DNA of 64,000 nt from CANIGN01 sp041391385 (GTDB taxonomy: Bacteria; Bdellovibrionota; UBA2428). The stretch's first letter is position 1. The number at the start of each line of letters is the position of its first letter. The DNA lies in NCBI GenBank assembly GCA_041391385.1, contig JAWKOD010000003.1, forward strand, positions 558,001 through 622,000, in the 5' to 3' direction. A model generated the notes under the pieces. The model was not told the origin of the DNA, did no database searches, and saw only the letters and a list, made by a program, of their open reading frames with translations. The position numbers and the translations under genes were made by a program. Positions 33,762 through 43,102 of the stretch are shown one piece after another.

Positions 33762-34595
33762 TTAACTATTCTTCTTAGCTAAGTCAAAAGCGTAAAGAAA
33801 ACGAGGCTTCCCAGAAAGATCTTTAAAGACCTGCCATTGAGATTCCGTCATAAGAGGGGCCCAGAGAGGCTCCTGAGCAGGACCAAACTCAAAAAATAAC
33901 GCTCCATCTTTTTTAAGGATCACTGAAGAAAGAGCTAAAAGTTCTCTATAAGCGCTCATAGGATCTAGCATATTCTCCGGTACGAGGGCTGCTTTGGGTT
34001 CGCGAGATCGCACTTCTTCTTCCAAATCTTCATACTCCTGAGCACTCACATAAGGAGGATTGGAGACAATGATATCGAAGTCACGACCTTCAAAAGAATT
34101 CCAATCACTTTGTATAAGGTGAATGTTTTTTTGTTTTTCTAAGTTCAAAGTATTTTTATTTTTGCTTAAAAAACTAAATGCTTCTTGAGAGCGCTCAACG
34201 GCTGTTATCTCAAAAGGAATTTCAAGCTCATCTGCAAGCGCATAGGCGATAGCACCACTTCCTGAGCCAAAGTCTACAATTTTTACTTTTTGCAAAGCCC
34301 GCTCCATAACATGCTTTAAAACGTGACCAACAAGCTCTTCTGTTTCTGGTCTTGGAATAAGAACTCCAGGTCCAACTTCTAAATTAAGATTTCTAAATGC
34401 CCAATGACCTAGAATATACGCAAGGGGCTCTCCGGTCTTTCTACGTTCAACGATTTCAGAGGCTTTTACTCGAGCAAGATCGGCATCTAGTAAAGACAAC
34501 TCTTCCAAAACCCACTTGGCTTCGTGACGTAACGAGAGATTTGAAAATTCTTTGTTTAAGTATTCTTCTAAAGAAAACGAATTAGTCTTCGTCAT
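33762..34595 (-). CDS. prmC: Peptide chain release factor N5-glutamine methyltransferase
   Basis: 277 residues. N-terminal helical domain followed by a SAM methyltransferase fold: motif I IVDFGSGSGAIAYAL, and the Gln-binding NPPY in IIVSNPPYVS (near 187). YILGHWAFRNLNLEVGPGVLIPRPETEELV is the conserved PrmC linker (quoted here only as its core, GVLIPRPETEEL). It methylates the GGQ glutamine of release factors. It overlaps the end of prfA by 14 bases, so enzyme and substrate are translationally coupled. Confidence 0.95.
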   Translation of the reverse strand: MTKTNSFSLEEYLNKEFSNLSLRHEAKWVLEELSLLDADLARVKASEIVERRKTGEPLAYILGHWAFRNLNLEVGPGVLIPRPETEELVGHVLKHVMERALQKVKIVDFGSGSGAIAYALADELEIPFEITAVERSQEAFSFLSKNKNTLNLEKQKNIHLIQSDWNSFEGRDFDIIVSNPPYVSAQEYEDLEEEVRSREPKAALVPENMLDPMSAYRELLALSSVILKKDGALFFEFGPAQEPLWAPLMTESQWQVFKDLSGKPRFLYAFDLAKKNS

Positions 34596-35703
34596 TTACT
34601 TTTACTGTTGAGAGATCTTCACCTTTTAAGAGCAGCGTTTGGTAATGGTGATTCAGTGCCGAGATAAACTCATCAAAATGCCCCGCCATAACTTCGTTAA
34701 TGTTATAGGTCGTCATCGTAATACGGTGATCACTCACTCTCCCCTGAGGGAAGTTATAAGTGCGAATGCGCTCATTTCTAAAGCCACCGCCCACTTGAGC
34801 TCTTCGATCCGAGGCTGCTTTAGACATTTGATCTTCACGCATTTTTTCGTAGATGCGCGAACGAAGTAACTTCATCGCCTTATCTTTGTTTTTGTGTTGC
34901 GATCGCTCTGCCTGACAAGCAACGATTTCGCCTGTAGGAAGGTGGGTAATACGCACAGCAGAATCTGTTTTGTTCACGTGCTGTCCACCGGCACCGCCTG
35001 CACGATAGGTATCAATCTTTAAATCGTTTGGGTTAATCTCAAACTCAATGTCTTCTACCTCAGGTAGAATGGCCACTGTCACTGTACTTGTGTGCACACG
35101 TCCTTGAGCTTCTGTCTTGGGCACACGTTGAACACGGTGGACTCCTGATTCATGTTTTAACTTTGCAAAAACCCCGTCGCCAATAATACTCGCACTAACT
35201 TCTTTAAAACCACCTGCGGAGTTCTCGGCAATTTCTAAGGGTTCAACTTTCCAACCTTGCGTTTCAGCATATCGAACATAGGCCCGGTAAAGCTCGGCAC
35301 AAAATAAACCCGCTTCATCGCCCCCCACACCAGCCCTGACTTCAAGAACAGCGTTTTTTTCATCGCGAGAATCCTTGGGAAGCAACATCAGTTGCAGTTC
35401 ATCTATTTGCTTTTCAACAATAGGTTCGAGCTCAGAGACCTCGCTCTTTGCCATAGAGAGAATTTCAGCATCTTTCTCGGTGTCTAATAGCTCAAGAGAG
35501 CCTTTGTAAGATTCATAATTTTTAGAAAATTCTCTATAGGCATCTACAAGCGGCTGAAGCTGAGCGTGTTCTTTTGAAAGTTCCGAGAATTTTTTTCGGT
35601 CAGAAATAATCTCTGGCTGTCCGAGCTCCATCGTTACACGTTCAAAGCGAGCTTCGCTTTCGCGCAAACGCTCGACCATTTGTGTTGGAGCTTCAATAGC
35701 CAT
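34582..35703 (-). CDS. prfA: Peptide chain release factor 1
   Basis: 373 residues. The peptidyl-tRNA hydrolysis motif GGQ is in RAGGAGGQHVNKTDSAVR (near 240), followed by QAERSQHKNKDKAM. The stop-codon-reading tripeptide position is PKT in RVPKTEAQGRVHTS, matching the PxT form of RF1 (UAA/UAG) rather than SPF of RF2. HRITMTTYNI near the C-terminus is also RF1-like. It overlaps prmC and follows rpmE2 and rho on the same strand, a common arrangement. Confidence 0.95.
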   Translation of the reverse strand: MAIEAPTQMVERLRESEARFERVTMELGQPEIISDRKKFSELSKEHAQLQPLVDAYREFSKNYESYKGSLELLDTEKDAEILSMAKSEVSELEPIVEKQIDELQLMLLPKDSRDEKNAVLEVRAGVGGDEAGLFCAELYRAYVRYAETQGWKVEPLEIAENSAGGFKEVSASIIGDGVFAKLKHESGVHRVQRVPKTEAQGRVHTSTVTVAILPEVEDIEFEINPNDLKIDTYRAGGAGGQHVNKTDSAVRITHLPTGEIVACQAERSQHKNKDKAMKLLRSRIYEKMREDQMSKAASDRRAQVGGGFRNERIRTYNFPQGRVSDHRITMTTYNINEVMAGHFDEFISALNHHYQTLLLKGEDLSTVKVNDED

Positions 35704-35769
35704 TCAGTTAAGTTTCTCTACTCTTTTTAATTGAGAAGTAATTTGAAATTCTCGAAGCGAGAAATCAAT

Positions 35770-36012
35770 TCACTTTTTATATTTTTTGTTGAAGCGATCA
35801 ACACGACCTTCAGCGTCCACAAGTTTCATTTTACCTGTGAAAAAAGGGTGTGAAGCGCTAGAGATGTCCACTTTAATGATTGGATACTCGTTGCCATCTT
35901 CCCATTTAATTGTTTCTTTGCCTGGCTTAGTTGAAGTCGACAAGAAAGCAAAATCTGCTCCCATATCTTTAAAAACAACCTTGTGAAGCTTTGGATGAAT
36001 ATCTTTTTTCAT
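35770..36012 (-). CDS. rpmE2: 50S ribosomal protein bL31, type B (zinc-independent)
   Basis: 80 residues. KKDIHPKLHKVVFKD, ETIKWEDGNEYPIIKVDISS, SHPFFTGKMK and VDRFNKKY match type B L31. No cysteines are present, so the zinc ribbon of type A is missing; type B forms are often used under zinc limitation. It lies between rho and prfA. Confidence 0.93.
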   Translation of the reverse strand: MKKDIHPKLHKVVFKDMGADFAFLSTSTKPGKETIKWEDGNEYPIIKVDISSASHPFFTGKMKLVDAEGRVDRFNKKYKK

Positions 36013-36126
36013 AGTTTTATCCCTTAAATTCCTGAGGTTTAGGTTTTCTAGCTTTTTCAGCCCTCTGTCAAATAAAAAGGAATGCGGCCCCGTGTCCTCG
36101 AAAAAAACCTCAACCCCTTAGAAGAG

Positions 36127-37746
36127 CTATCCACTCATATTTGTTACGAATTCAGCGTTCGACTTCGTTTTAGCCAACTTGTCGAGCAAGAATTCCATAC
36201 TGTCGACCGTGTTCATGGGCTGAAGAACCTTACGAAGGATCCAAAGCCTTTGGAGGGTTTCCGCGGGAGTTAAAAGGTCTTCCTTACGGGTTCCAGACTT
36301 ATTGAGGTCCATACAAGGGAAAATACGTTTTTCCATGAGTTTTCGGTCGAGAACAATTTCCATGTTGCCCGTGCCCTTAAACTCCTCGAAAATAACTTCA
36401 TCCATACGCGAACCTGTATCGATAAGCGCTGTGGCAATAATCGTTAAACTTCCACCCTCTTCTACGTTTCGAGCCGCTCCAAAGAAGCGTTTCGGACGTT
36501 GAAGCGCGTTTGAATCCACACCACCCGAAAGAATTTTTCCAGAAGCAGGAACCACGGTGTTATACGCACGCCCCAAACGAGTAATTGAATCCAGAAGGAT
36601 CACCACGTCTCGCTTGTTTTCTACAAGGCGTTTTGCTTTTTCAATAACCATCTCTGCCACCTGTACGTGACGTGTTGCAGGCTCATCGAAAGTTGAACTA
36701 ATGACTTCGCCCTTAACCGAGCGCTTCATGTCTGTTACTTCCTCAGGACGCTCATCGATTAAGAGTACGATGAGATAAACTTCGGGATGATTTGTAGTAA
36801 TGGCATGTGCAATGTCTTGCAACATAACTGTTTTACCCGCACGAGGAGGCGCTACAACTAGAGCACGTTGGCCTTTTCCTATAGGGGAAAAGAGATCGAT
36901 CACACGTGTTGTATAATTTTTAGGATCGTACTCCATGTTCACTCGCTGAGTAGGATAGAGCGGTGTTAAGTTTTCGAATAAAATTTTATTTTTAATCGTC
37001 TCGGGGTCTTGGCTATTTTGAGCGTCTACAGTGAGAAGTGCAAAATATCTTTCTCCAGGACGAGGAGGCCTTACTTTTCCGGCGATTGTATCGCCTGTGC
37101 GAAGTGCATATTTTCTAATTTGACTTGGGCTTACGTAAATATCATCTGGCCCTGAAAGATAGTTGTGCTCCGGAGATCGCAAGAATCCAAAACCATCTTG
37201 AAGGGTTTCTAAAACTCCTTCTGCGTAAATTTCTCCGTTCGCTCTGGCATGTGCTGTTAAAAGCGAAAAGACAAGATCTTGGCGTCGAAGACCCGCAGCG
37301 TTTTCAACTTTGTACTGCGTTGCCAAATCGACAAGTTTTTTGATGTCCATTTTTTTAAGATCGAGAATGTTCAATTTATCGACGATCGGTTTAGTGAGTT
37401 GCTCTTGAACGGGAGCCGCTTCGGTCTCTTCGTTGTTTCCACCACGAGGAGCCTCATGGCGCTGATGGCGCTGTTGGTGGTGATGTTTGCCGTTACTGTG
37501 TTGGTGACGGGGGGCAAATTCCTGTCTTTTTTCGGCTTTAGGCTTCTCTGCAGGAGCCGCTGGAGCTTTGTCGGCAACAGGAGCAGCAGCCTCAACTTTT
37601 TTTGTTTCTTCAACAGGAGCTTTTACTTCGACTGCAGAAGCAGTCGTTTCTTCTGAAACTTTCTTGGGAGCCCGAGCGCGCGCTACTGGCTTAGCTTTCT
37701 TGGGGCTTTTCTCTTTTTGGATTTCTTTATCTGATTGGTCTGCCAT
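36127..37746 (-). CDS. rho: Transcription termination factor Rho with basic N-terminal extension
   Basis: 539 residues, about 120 longer than E. coli Rho. The first about 120 residues are low-complexity (KPVARARAPKK, Ala/Pro/Glu and His-rich NGKHHHQQRHQRH). Then the Rho N-terminal domain (KPIVDKLNILDLKKMDIKKL), the cold-shock RNA-binding domain (YAEGVLETLQDGFGFLRSPEHNYLSGPDDIYVSP, core GFGFLR) and the RecA-like ATPase with Walker A PPRAGKTVM and Walker B VYLIVLLIDERPEE. Hexameric RNA translocase that ends transcription. Long disordered inserts of this kind are seen in several phyla and may help phase separation or RNA binding. First gene of the rho-rpmE2-prfA-prmC block. Confidence 0.96.
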   Translation of the reverse strand: MADQSDKEIQKEKSPKKAKPVARARAPKKVSEETTASAVEVKAPVEETKKVEAAAPVADKAPAAPAEKPKAEKRQEFAPRHQHSNGKHHHQQRHQRHEAPRGGNNEETEAAPVQEQLTKPIVDKLNILDLKKMDIKKLVDLATQYKVENAAGLRRQDLVFSLLTAHARANGEIYAEGVLETLQDGFGFLRSPEHNYLSGPDDIYVSPSQIRKYALRTGDTIAGKVRPPRPGERYFALLTVDAQNSQDPETIKNKILFENLTPLYPTQRVNMEYDPKNYTTRVIDLFSPIGKGQRALVVAPPRAGKTVMLQDIAHAITTNHPEVYLIVLLIDERPEEVTDMKRSVKGEVISSTFDEPATRHVQVAEMVIEKAKRLVENKRDVVILLDSITRLGRAYNTVVPASGKILSGGVDSNALQRPKRFFGAARNVEEGGSLTIIATALIDTGSRMDEVIFEEFKGTGNMEIVLDRKLMEKRIFPCMDLNKSGTRKEDLLTPAETLQRLWILRKVLQPMNTVDSMEFLLDKLAKTKSNAEFVTNMSG

Positions 37747-37899
37747 TTTTTCCTCTTTGAATGCCCTTTATCCTTTAGGGACTTTTTGAATTTTTGTGGA
37801 TAATCGAAAAGATTATTCCCTATGTTTAGATGGGCCTAACTCGGTCTGTCAATAGCGTGGCGTCTTTCCCTATTCGAATTGCATGCGACAATGGATTAA

Positions 37900-40095
37900 A
37901 TGAGCACATCCCGCAAAAGTTGGACCCTTTGGACTCATAGTCTTGTCGTCGGCATCCTTTCAGGCGCAGTCGCCATTGCCCTATTAAGTTACGACTCAAG
38001 TGACCCAAGCTTTAGCACCTTTCATCGTAGATGGACCGCTCCCCACAACCAACTAGGATATATTGGATCGTGGACTGCGGACCTTTTGTATCAATGTTTT
38101 GGGTGGTCTTCGTGGATCATCCCTCTTTTCGGCGCAGCTTTAATTTTATTGAGTCTTACCCAACAAAAAAAACCCGAAATCCTATCCTGGAAAAGCTTTT
38201 TTTCGCTCTGCGGCCTAATTCTTAGCGCTTGTCTGCTCATTCGTATTTTTTTAGGCCCCACCCCTGAGCCACGAATAATTATGAGAGAAGGCTTTTTGGG
38301 TTACGGACTTTACTATCTTGCGCGTCCGATACTTGGGAAAGTTGGAATCTTTTTAGTTTCTGTCCTCTTGTTGTGGCTCTCAGCCGTTGTGCATTTTGAA
38401 CAGTGGCTCGAAAGCTTTCTTGATACCACTTTTAACAGCATCAAAATCAATGGGGCTCGGCTTGGAAATGGCATTGGTACCCATTTTATGAAAATTTTTG
38501 ATTTTAACGGGTTTTGGAAACGCAATAAAAAAACAAAAATCAAAGAAACTCTTATCAAAGGTGCTTTTGAAGAAAAAGAATCTCTAGAAAAAACCCCTAC
38601 AGAAAAATTCTCAGAGCCCCTCATCAACCAAAGCACTTTTAGTGAAAACAAAACAAACAAAAACGCAGCTAAAGAAGCTAAAGCTCGGCCCACTCACCAA
38701 GGAGAATGGAAATATCCACCCACTTCTCTATTAACAGCACCCAAACCTCTAAAAAGAAAACTAAGCAAAAGTGATCTCGTTGAAACTTCTAAAAAAATTA
38801 TCTCTACCTTGAAAAGTTTTGAAGTTGAAGGCGAGATGACCGAAATTACTCCGGGGCCCATTCTCACGGTTTATGAATTTCAACCTGCACCCGGTACACG
38901 TATTCAAAAAATTCATTCTGTTTCTACGGATCTTGCAATGGCCCTTGGTGCTCCTGCCATTCGTATTGTTGCACCTATCCCAGGAAAAAGCGTAGCGGGC
39001 ATTGAAGTGCCCAATCCCGAACGAGAAGAAATTGTACTGCGCGATCTTTTAGAACATTCAATTGCCAACAACGCCTCCATGAAGCTTCCTCTTTGTCTTG
39101 GAAAAGATACCGAGGGCAAGCCCATCATCGAAGACTTGGCTCGCATGCCGCACCTTCTTATTGGGGGCGCTACAAACATGGGCAAATCAGTTTTAGTAAA
39201 TTCCATTCTCACAGGACTTCTCTGCAGATTTAGTCCTAAGGAACTAAGACTTATCATTGTCGATCCAAAACTTGTGGAATTCAAAATTTACGAAGACATT
39301 CCTCACTTGCTACTTCCCATTGTGAACGACGCCGTAGACGCAAGTAAGGCTCTCAAGTGGGCGGTGGGTGAAACCAAACGTCGCTACCTTAAGATGCAAG
39401 AGGCTGCCGCAAAAAACCTCAATGACTATAACGAGAAAGCCGACAAGGATTCAGAACTCGAGCGTTTTCCCTATATCGCCATCATCATCGACGAGCTGGC
39501 TGAGCTTATGCTCACTTCTAAAAAAGACGTGGAGCAATCCATTGTGCGTCTGACTCAACTTGCACGAGCCGCAGGCTTGCATTTAATTATGGCTACTCAA
39601 CGTCCTTCAGCAGACGTCGTAACGGGTCTTATTAAAAGTAACTGCCCAAGTCGCGCTTCTCTTCGCGTAGCTAGCTCAAGCGATAGTCGAATTATTTTAG
39701 ATAGCACCGGAGCTGAGCTTCTCTTAGGCAAAGGCGATATGTTTTTTACAAGCTCTGGGCCCATGGGACTTAAGCGATTGCAGGGAAGTTACGTCTCTGA
39801 TGCGGATGTTGAAAAAATTAGCGACTTTTGGCGTGATCAAGGCGCTCCCGAATACCAAAATGAAATTCTTGCTGATGAAGATGATTTCTTAAACGACCCA
39901 GAAGCCAACCGCGATGCGCTCTTTAATGAAGTTATTGCTTACGCAAAGGAAAAGGGAGCCATCTCTACTTCGTTGATTCAAAGACGTTTTCAGATTGGCT
40001 ACACCCGAGCCGCCCGCATTATGGAGCAACTCGAAGTTGCTGGCGTTGTAGGCGAACAAGCAAGCGCGGGAAAACCTCGCGACGTTTTGATTTAG
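37900..40095 (+). CDS. ftsK: DNA translocase FtsK/SpoIIIE
   Basis: 731 residues. Four or five N-terminal membrane segments (to about 165), a charged linker, then the motor: beta/alpha domains with Walker A GGATNMGKSVLVNS (near 421-434) and Walker B YIAIIIDELAELM. The C-terminal gamma winged helix is ISTSLIQRRFQIGYTRAARIMEQLE, which in the family reads KOPS DNA polarity signals (core QRRFQIGYTRAARIM). It moves chromosome DNA at the division septum. It is divergent from rho. In many Proteobacteria lolA follows ftsK; here a minus-strand block of 3.2 kb separates them. Confidence 0.96.
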   Translation: MSTSRKSWTLWTHSLVVGILSGAVAIALLSYDSSDPSFSTFHRRWTAPHNQLGYIGSWTADLLYQCFGWSSWIIPLFGAALILLSLTQQKKPEILSWKSFFSLCGLILSACLLIRIFLGPTPEPRIIMREGFLGYGLYYLARPILGKVGIFLVSVLLLWLSAVVHFEQWLESFLDTTFNSIKINGARLGNGIGTHFMKIFDFNGFWKRNKKTKIKETLIKGAFEEKESLEKTPTEKFSEPLINQSTFSENKTNKNAAKEAKARPTHQGEWKYPPTSLLTAPKPLKRKLSKSDLVETSKKIISTLKSFEVEGEMTEITPGPILTVYEFQPAPGTRIQKIHSVSTDLAMALGAPAIRIVAPIPGKSVAGIEVPNPEREEIVLRDLLEHSIANNASMKLPLCLGKDTEGKPIIEDLARMPHLLIGGATNMGKSVLVNSILTGLLCRFSPKELRLIIVDPKLVEFKIYEDIPHLLLPIVNDAVDASKALKWAVGETKRRYLKMQEAAAKNLNDYNEKADKDSELERFPYIAIIIDELAELMLTSKKDVEQSIVRLTQLARAAGLHLIMATQRPSADVVTGLIKSNCPSRASLRVASSSDSRIILDSTGAELLLGKGDMFFTSSGPMGLKRLQGSYVSDADVEKISDFWRDQGAPEYQNEILADEDDFLNDPEANRDALFNEVIAYAKEKGAISTSLIQRRFQIGYTRAARIMEQLEVAGVVGEQASAGKPRDVLI

Positions 40096-40105
40096 TTTTT
40101 ACTGA

Positions 40106-41065
40106 TCAGCGATCCAAGATCCCTATAATTTCGTCATGCTTTAGTCCTCGCCCAAGCAAGCGGAGATAGTCCGGTACATTGTAATTTATAGAAACTTCAA
40201 CTGCTTGGTCAGGACTAACGCCCCTTTGTCTTAAAGAAATATAGTCCTGAATATCCGCCTCATCTACGGCTCGAATAGCTTCCTCGTGAGAATCTCCAAG
40301 GTTACGAAATGAGAGATACTCCTCAGCATTTGAATTCTCTAAAACGTCTAGTGCTACTTCGTGAGTAACACGCTTTCTTAGCTGTAGGTAATCAGGCATA
40401 TCTGAGTCACTAAAGTTTTCTATAAACGAAATTGCTTCTTCATGATTAATACCAGAGTTCCTTAACGCAATGTATGCTCTAGGAGAATCGGCAATTTCTA
40501 TAACCGCCAGGGCATGCTCATGTGAAACTATGGAGTTTCTTAACCTTATATAATCATCAACATCACTGCCATGATTTTCTAAAACTTTCATGGCATCCTC
40601 ATGGAGAGATACTCGCTTCCACAAGCTTTAGATACATATCTGGCTCGTAGTTATCAGCCACAGCTAGTGCTCTTTCATGTGGCAGTCCTGCGTTTTTCAA
40701 AGATAAATAATCGTCAACATAAGAGATAAGCGATGCCTCAAGAGCTTCCTCGTGAGAAACTCCCGCTTCACGCAATTTCACATAATCTCGAGCGGCAAGT
40801 GAAACCATATGCTTCCACACGATGGGTAACCTCAAATTTCCCAAACCTCCAAATTGAACTTTGTAATGATCCAAAATTGCTTGTGCGAGATCTCCGCTCA
40901 CTCCCGCTCCGTCCAATATCGTTAACACCTTTTGTTTTGATGGCAGCCTTGCTCTTAACCAAGCCAAGCAACCCGCCTCTGCTTGTTGCGAAAACCCGCC
41001 TCTGCTTGTTGCGAAAAACTGAAAACTAAAAGTAAAGACAAAAGCAAAGTTCTAAAAGTAGACAT
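40106..41065 (-). pseudogene. Exported protein of about nine 25-residue DYLxLR-SHEEAL repeats, interrupted twice
   Basis: No known family is recognised. Reading frame by frame, the ATG at 41063-41065 opens a clean Sec signal (MSTFRTLLLSLLLVF then AEA). The body lies in another frame (40967 downward) and, after a second shift, in a third (40624 to 40106). Removing one copy of the 23-bp tandem repeat at 40972-41017 joins signal and body. Removing one G of the pair at 40603-40604 joins the two body parts and restores a repeat (VEASISHEDAMKVLE). The repaired protein has about 310 residues. From about residue 85 it is a string of nine repeats with consensus D-Y-[LI]-x-L-R-x-x-G-[VLI]-S-H-E-x-A-[LI], each probably two short helices. 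It would sit in the periplasm. It converges on ftsK. Confidence 0.7.
40972..41017. repeat. Exact 23-bp tandem duplication
   Basis: Positions 40972-40994 and 40995-41017 are identical. The unit is not a multiple of three and lies over the end of the signal peptide of the repeat protein (QQAEAG region). With one copy the frame is continuous; with two copies translation stops 12 codons after AEA. Confidence 0.95.
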
Positions 41066-41173
41066 GCCTTTATTTTAACGCTCCAAAAGGAGCTTCGGAT
41101 TCCTTAATTCTCGCTATTTGCTGTTGAAGTTTTTTACACGCTAATGACAAAAAAAGTCTTTTGTGGGGGACGC

Positions 41174-42967
41174 TTAGTAATCGACAATCACAGGCGACGT
41201 GGAGTCGTCACCATCAGAACTCGAGCCACCAGTTGCATCACCTAGTTGACCGAATTCGTTATCTCCCCAACAAACAACTGTTCCAAACTCTAACAAAGCA
41301 CAGGTATGAAACTCACCAGCTTCAATAGCCGCAGCTCTTGTAAGGCCCGTAACTACCACAGGAACATTACTATCTGTTGTAGTACCATCTCCTAGTTGCC
41401 CCTGAGAATTATCGCCCCAACAAACAACAGTTTGATCATCTTTAATTGCGCAGGCATGATTAAGTCCTGTTGCTATAGCTGTCGCATCACTTAAGCTGCT
41501 TACTTGAACAGCTACTGGACTATCCACAAGTGTAGCATCGCCTAACTGCCCGTCTGCATTCTCACCCCAACACCAAACGCCTCCAGGTGTCGATTCTAAT
41601 GAACAAGTAAAGTTACCCTTAGCGGCAATATCAGACATGCCCAACAATCCCGAGGTGCCATCACTTACCACGACGGGCAATGTAGAATCGTCGCCCTCAG
41701 AAGAACTCGCCCCTGAGCCATCTCCTATTTGACCAAATTCATTATCACCCCAACAAAGTATTGATCCATCTGAAGAAACAAGTGCACATGTATGCAATCC
41801 GCCTGCCACTACTTTAGAAATTCCTGTTAAAGGAGTTCCGATTCCATCAGAATCAACTGTTTCAAAGGACATTGTCCCAGTGTCTATTGGCGCGAAGCCT
41901 AGCTGACCGTCGGAATTACTTCCGGCACAAACAACTTCATTTGCAACTGAAACAGCGCATGTATGTGCTCCGCCGGCACTTACAGTTGATAGTGAACTTG
42001 AGGTTCCATTCACTATAGCTGCTACGGGTACAATTTCAGAAGCAGAAGAAGAATTCCCTAGTTGCCCCTCGGTATTATCTCCCCAGCAATATATTATTCC
42101 CGAATCCACAGCGCAGGTATGCAAGCTCCCAACTGAAACGTCTGTAGCTGCTGATAACGTAGAGACTGCTGTCGGAATATTCTTACTTATGATCGTATTA
42201 TCACCTAGCTGGCCCGAGGTGTTTAAACCCCAGCACATAATTGTTGCATCTGACATAAGAGAACAACCGTGCGAGCCCGAAGCTGCAATAGTAGTGGGAT
42301 ATGCCGTTAAAGCTTTGTAAGTTAAAACAACAGGAGTACTTATGTTTCCAGCAGCGTCTTCTTGAACAATAGAGACAAAGGTATCTGCATCAATTGTATC
42401 TAAAGTAACTGATTCGGCAAAAACTCCCGACACACATGTACTTGTAACGGTACTTGTAATGTCGCCATCTATTGTAAGAGTAGCGTCTGTCTCACACGTA
42501 CCACTTATATCTACGTCAACACTAGAAAGCGTTGCACCTGTAAAAGGACTCAATCCCGCTACGGGATCGGGATCAGTTGTATCCGAGGTCCATTGAAGAT
42601 TATTCGAAGCCAAAAGATTTAAATTTCCTGAAGCGTCGCTAATAGAGCTTGCATCTAACTCGACATCAAAGCTTCCATCTATTGTTGGGGTTACGCGAAA
42701 GCTATAACTAGCGCCACTCCCCGTGAGAGTTCCCACAGTGCAATTTGTACAAGTGAAATCACCCGTAGATAAACCAACGATATTTTCTGAGGCAGTTAGT
42801 GTAACGACGACGTAAGTATCGTTAATTGTCTCGCCTGTTGTAATTGAACTACTGAGTGTAACAACTGGAGGCCCTAGAACTTCGTCGACTCCTAATCCGA
42901 ACTCAGACTTCGGAATACACGCGCTCAAAAGGAGGCACAAAAAAATAGCTCCGTACAAATTCTTCAT
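41174..42967 (-). CDS. Lipoprotein with Ig-like N-terminal part and RCC1-type repeats
   Basis: 597 residues. Lipobox LSAC (Cys17), then KSEFG. Residues about 34-220 are two bacterial Ig-like segments (TLTASENIVGLS ... ASSISDASGNLN; GTCETDATLTIDG ... SIVQEDAAGN). Residues about 225-597 are about seven RCC1/BNR-like blades with the recurring pattern HTCA-[LV]-x(6)-[VI]-x-CWGDN-x(2)-GQLGD, enough for a seven-bladed propeller. Every blade has a Cys pair, suggesting disulfides in the periplasm or on the cell surface. The role is likely binding rather than catalysis (inference). Alone on the minus strand, next to the repeat protein. Confidence 0.85.
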   Translation of the reverse strand: MKNLYGAIFLCLLLSACIPKSEFGLGVDEVLGPPVVTLSSSITTGETINDTYVVVTLTASENIVGLSTGDFTCTNCTVGTLTGSGASYSFRVTPTIDGSFDVELDASSISDASGNLNLLASNNLQWTSDTTDPDPVAGLSPFTGATLSSVDVDISGTCETDATLTIDGDITSTVTSTCVSGVFAESVTLDTIDADTFVSIVQEDAAGNISTPVVLTYKALTAYPTTIAASGSHGCSLMSDATIMCWGLNTSGQLGDNTIISKNIPTAVSTLSAATDVSVGSLHTCAVDSGIIYCWGDNTEGQLGNSSSASEIVPVAAIVNGTSSSLSTVSAGGAHTCAVSVANEVVCAGSNSDGQLGFAPIDTGTMSFETVDSDGIGTPLTGISKVVAGGLHTCALVSSDGSILCWGDNEFGQIGDGSGASSSEGDDSTLPVVVSDGTSGLLGMSDIAAKGNFTCSLESTPGGVWCWGENADGQLGDATLVDSPVAVQVSSLSDATAIATGLNHACAIKDDQTVVCWGDNSQGQLGDGTTTDSNVPVVVTGLTRAAAIEAGEFHTCALLEFGTVVCWGDNEFGQLGDATGGSSSDGDDSTSPVIVDY

Positions 42968-43013
42968 TCGATGTTAATTCTTCGGCACTTTAAAGCACTT
43001 TAAATGTTAAAAA

Positions 43014-43098
43014 TTCAAAAAGGCGTCGTGGGTCTTTTGACGCTTTAATTCAAAAAGGCGCCAGGGACCTTTTTGATGTTGCCCGCCACCTTTTTGAC
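43014..43098. repeat. REP-like palindromic repeats
   Basis: The motif TTCAAAAAGGCG occurs at 43014 and 43049. The second copy is an imperfect palindrome (43049-43076) with TCAAAAAGG and CCTTTTTGA arms around CGCCAGGGA; the first has a weaker right arm (GGGTCTTTTGA). A half copy GCCACCTTTTTGAC is at 43085-43098. The cluster sits between two minus-strand genes and may act as a terminator or be part of a dispersed family. Confidence 0.65.
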
Positions 43099-43102
43099 TT
43101 TT

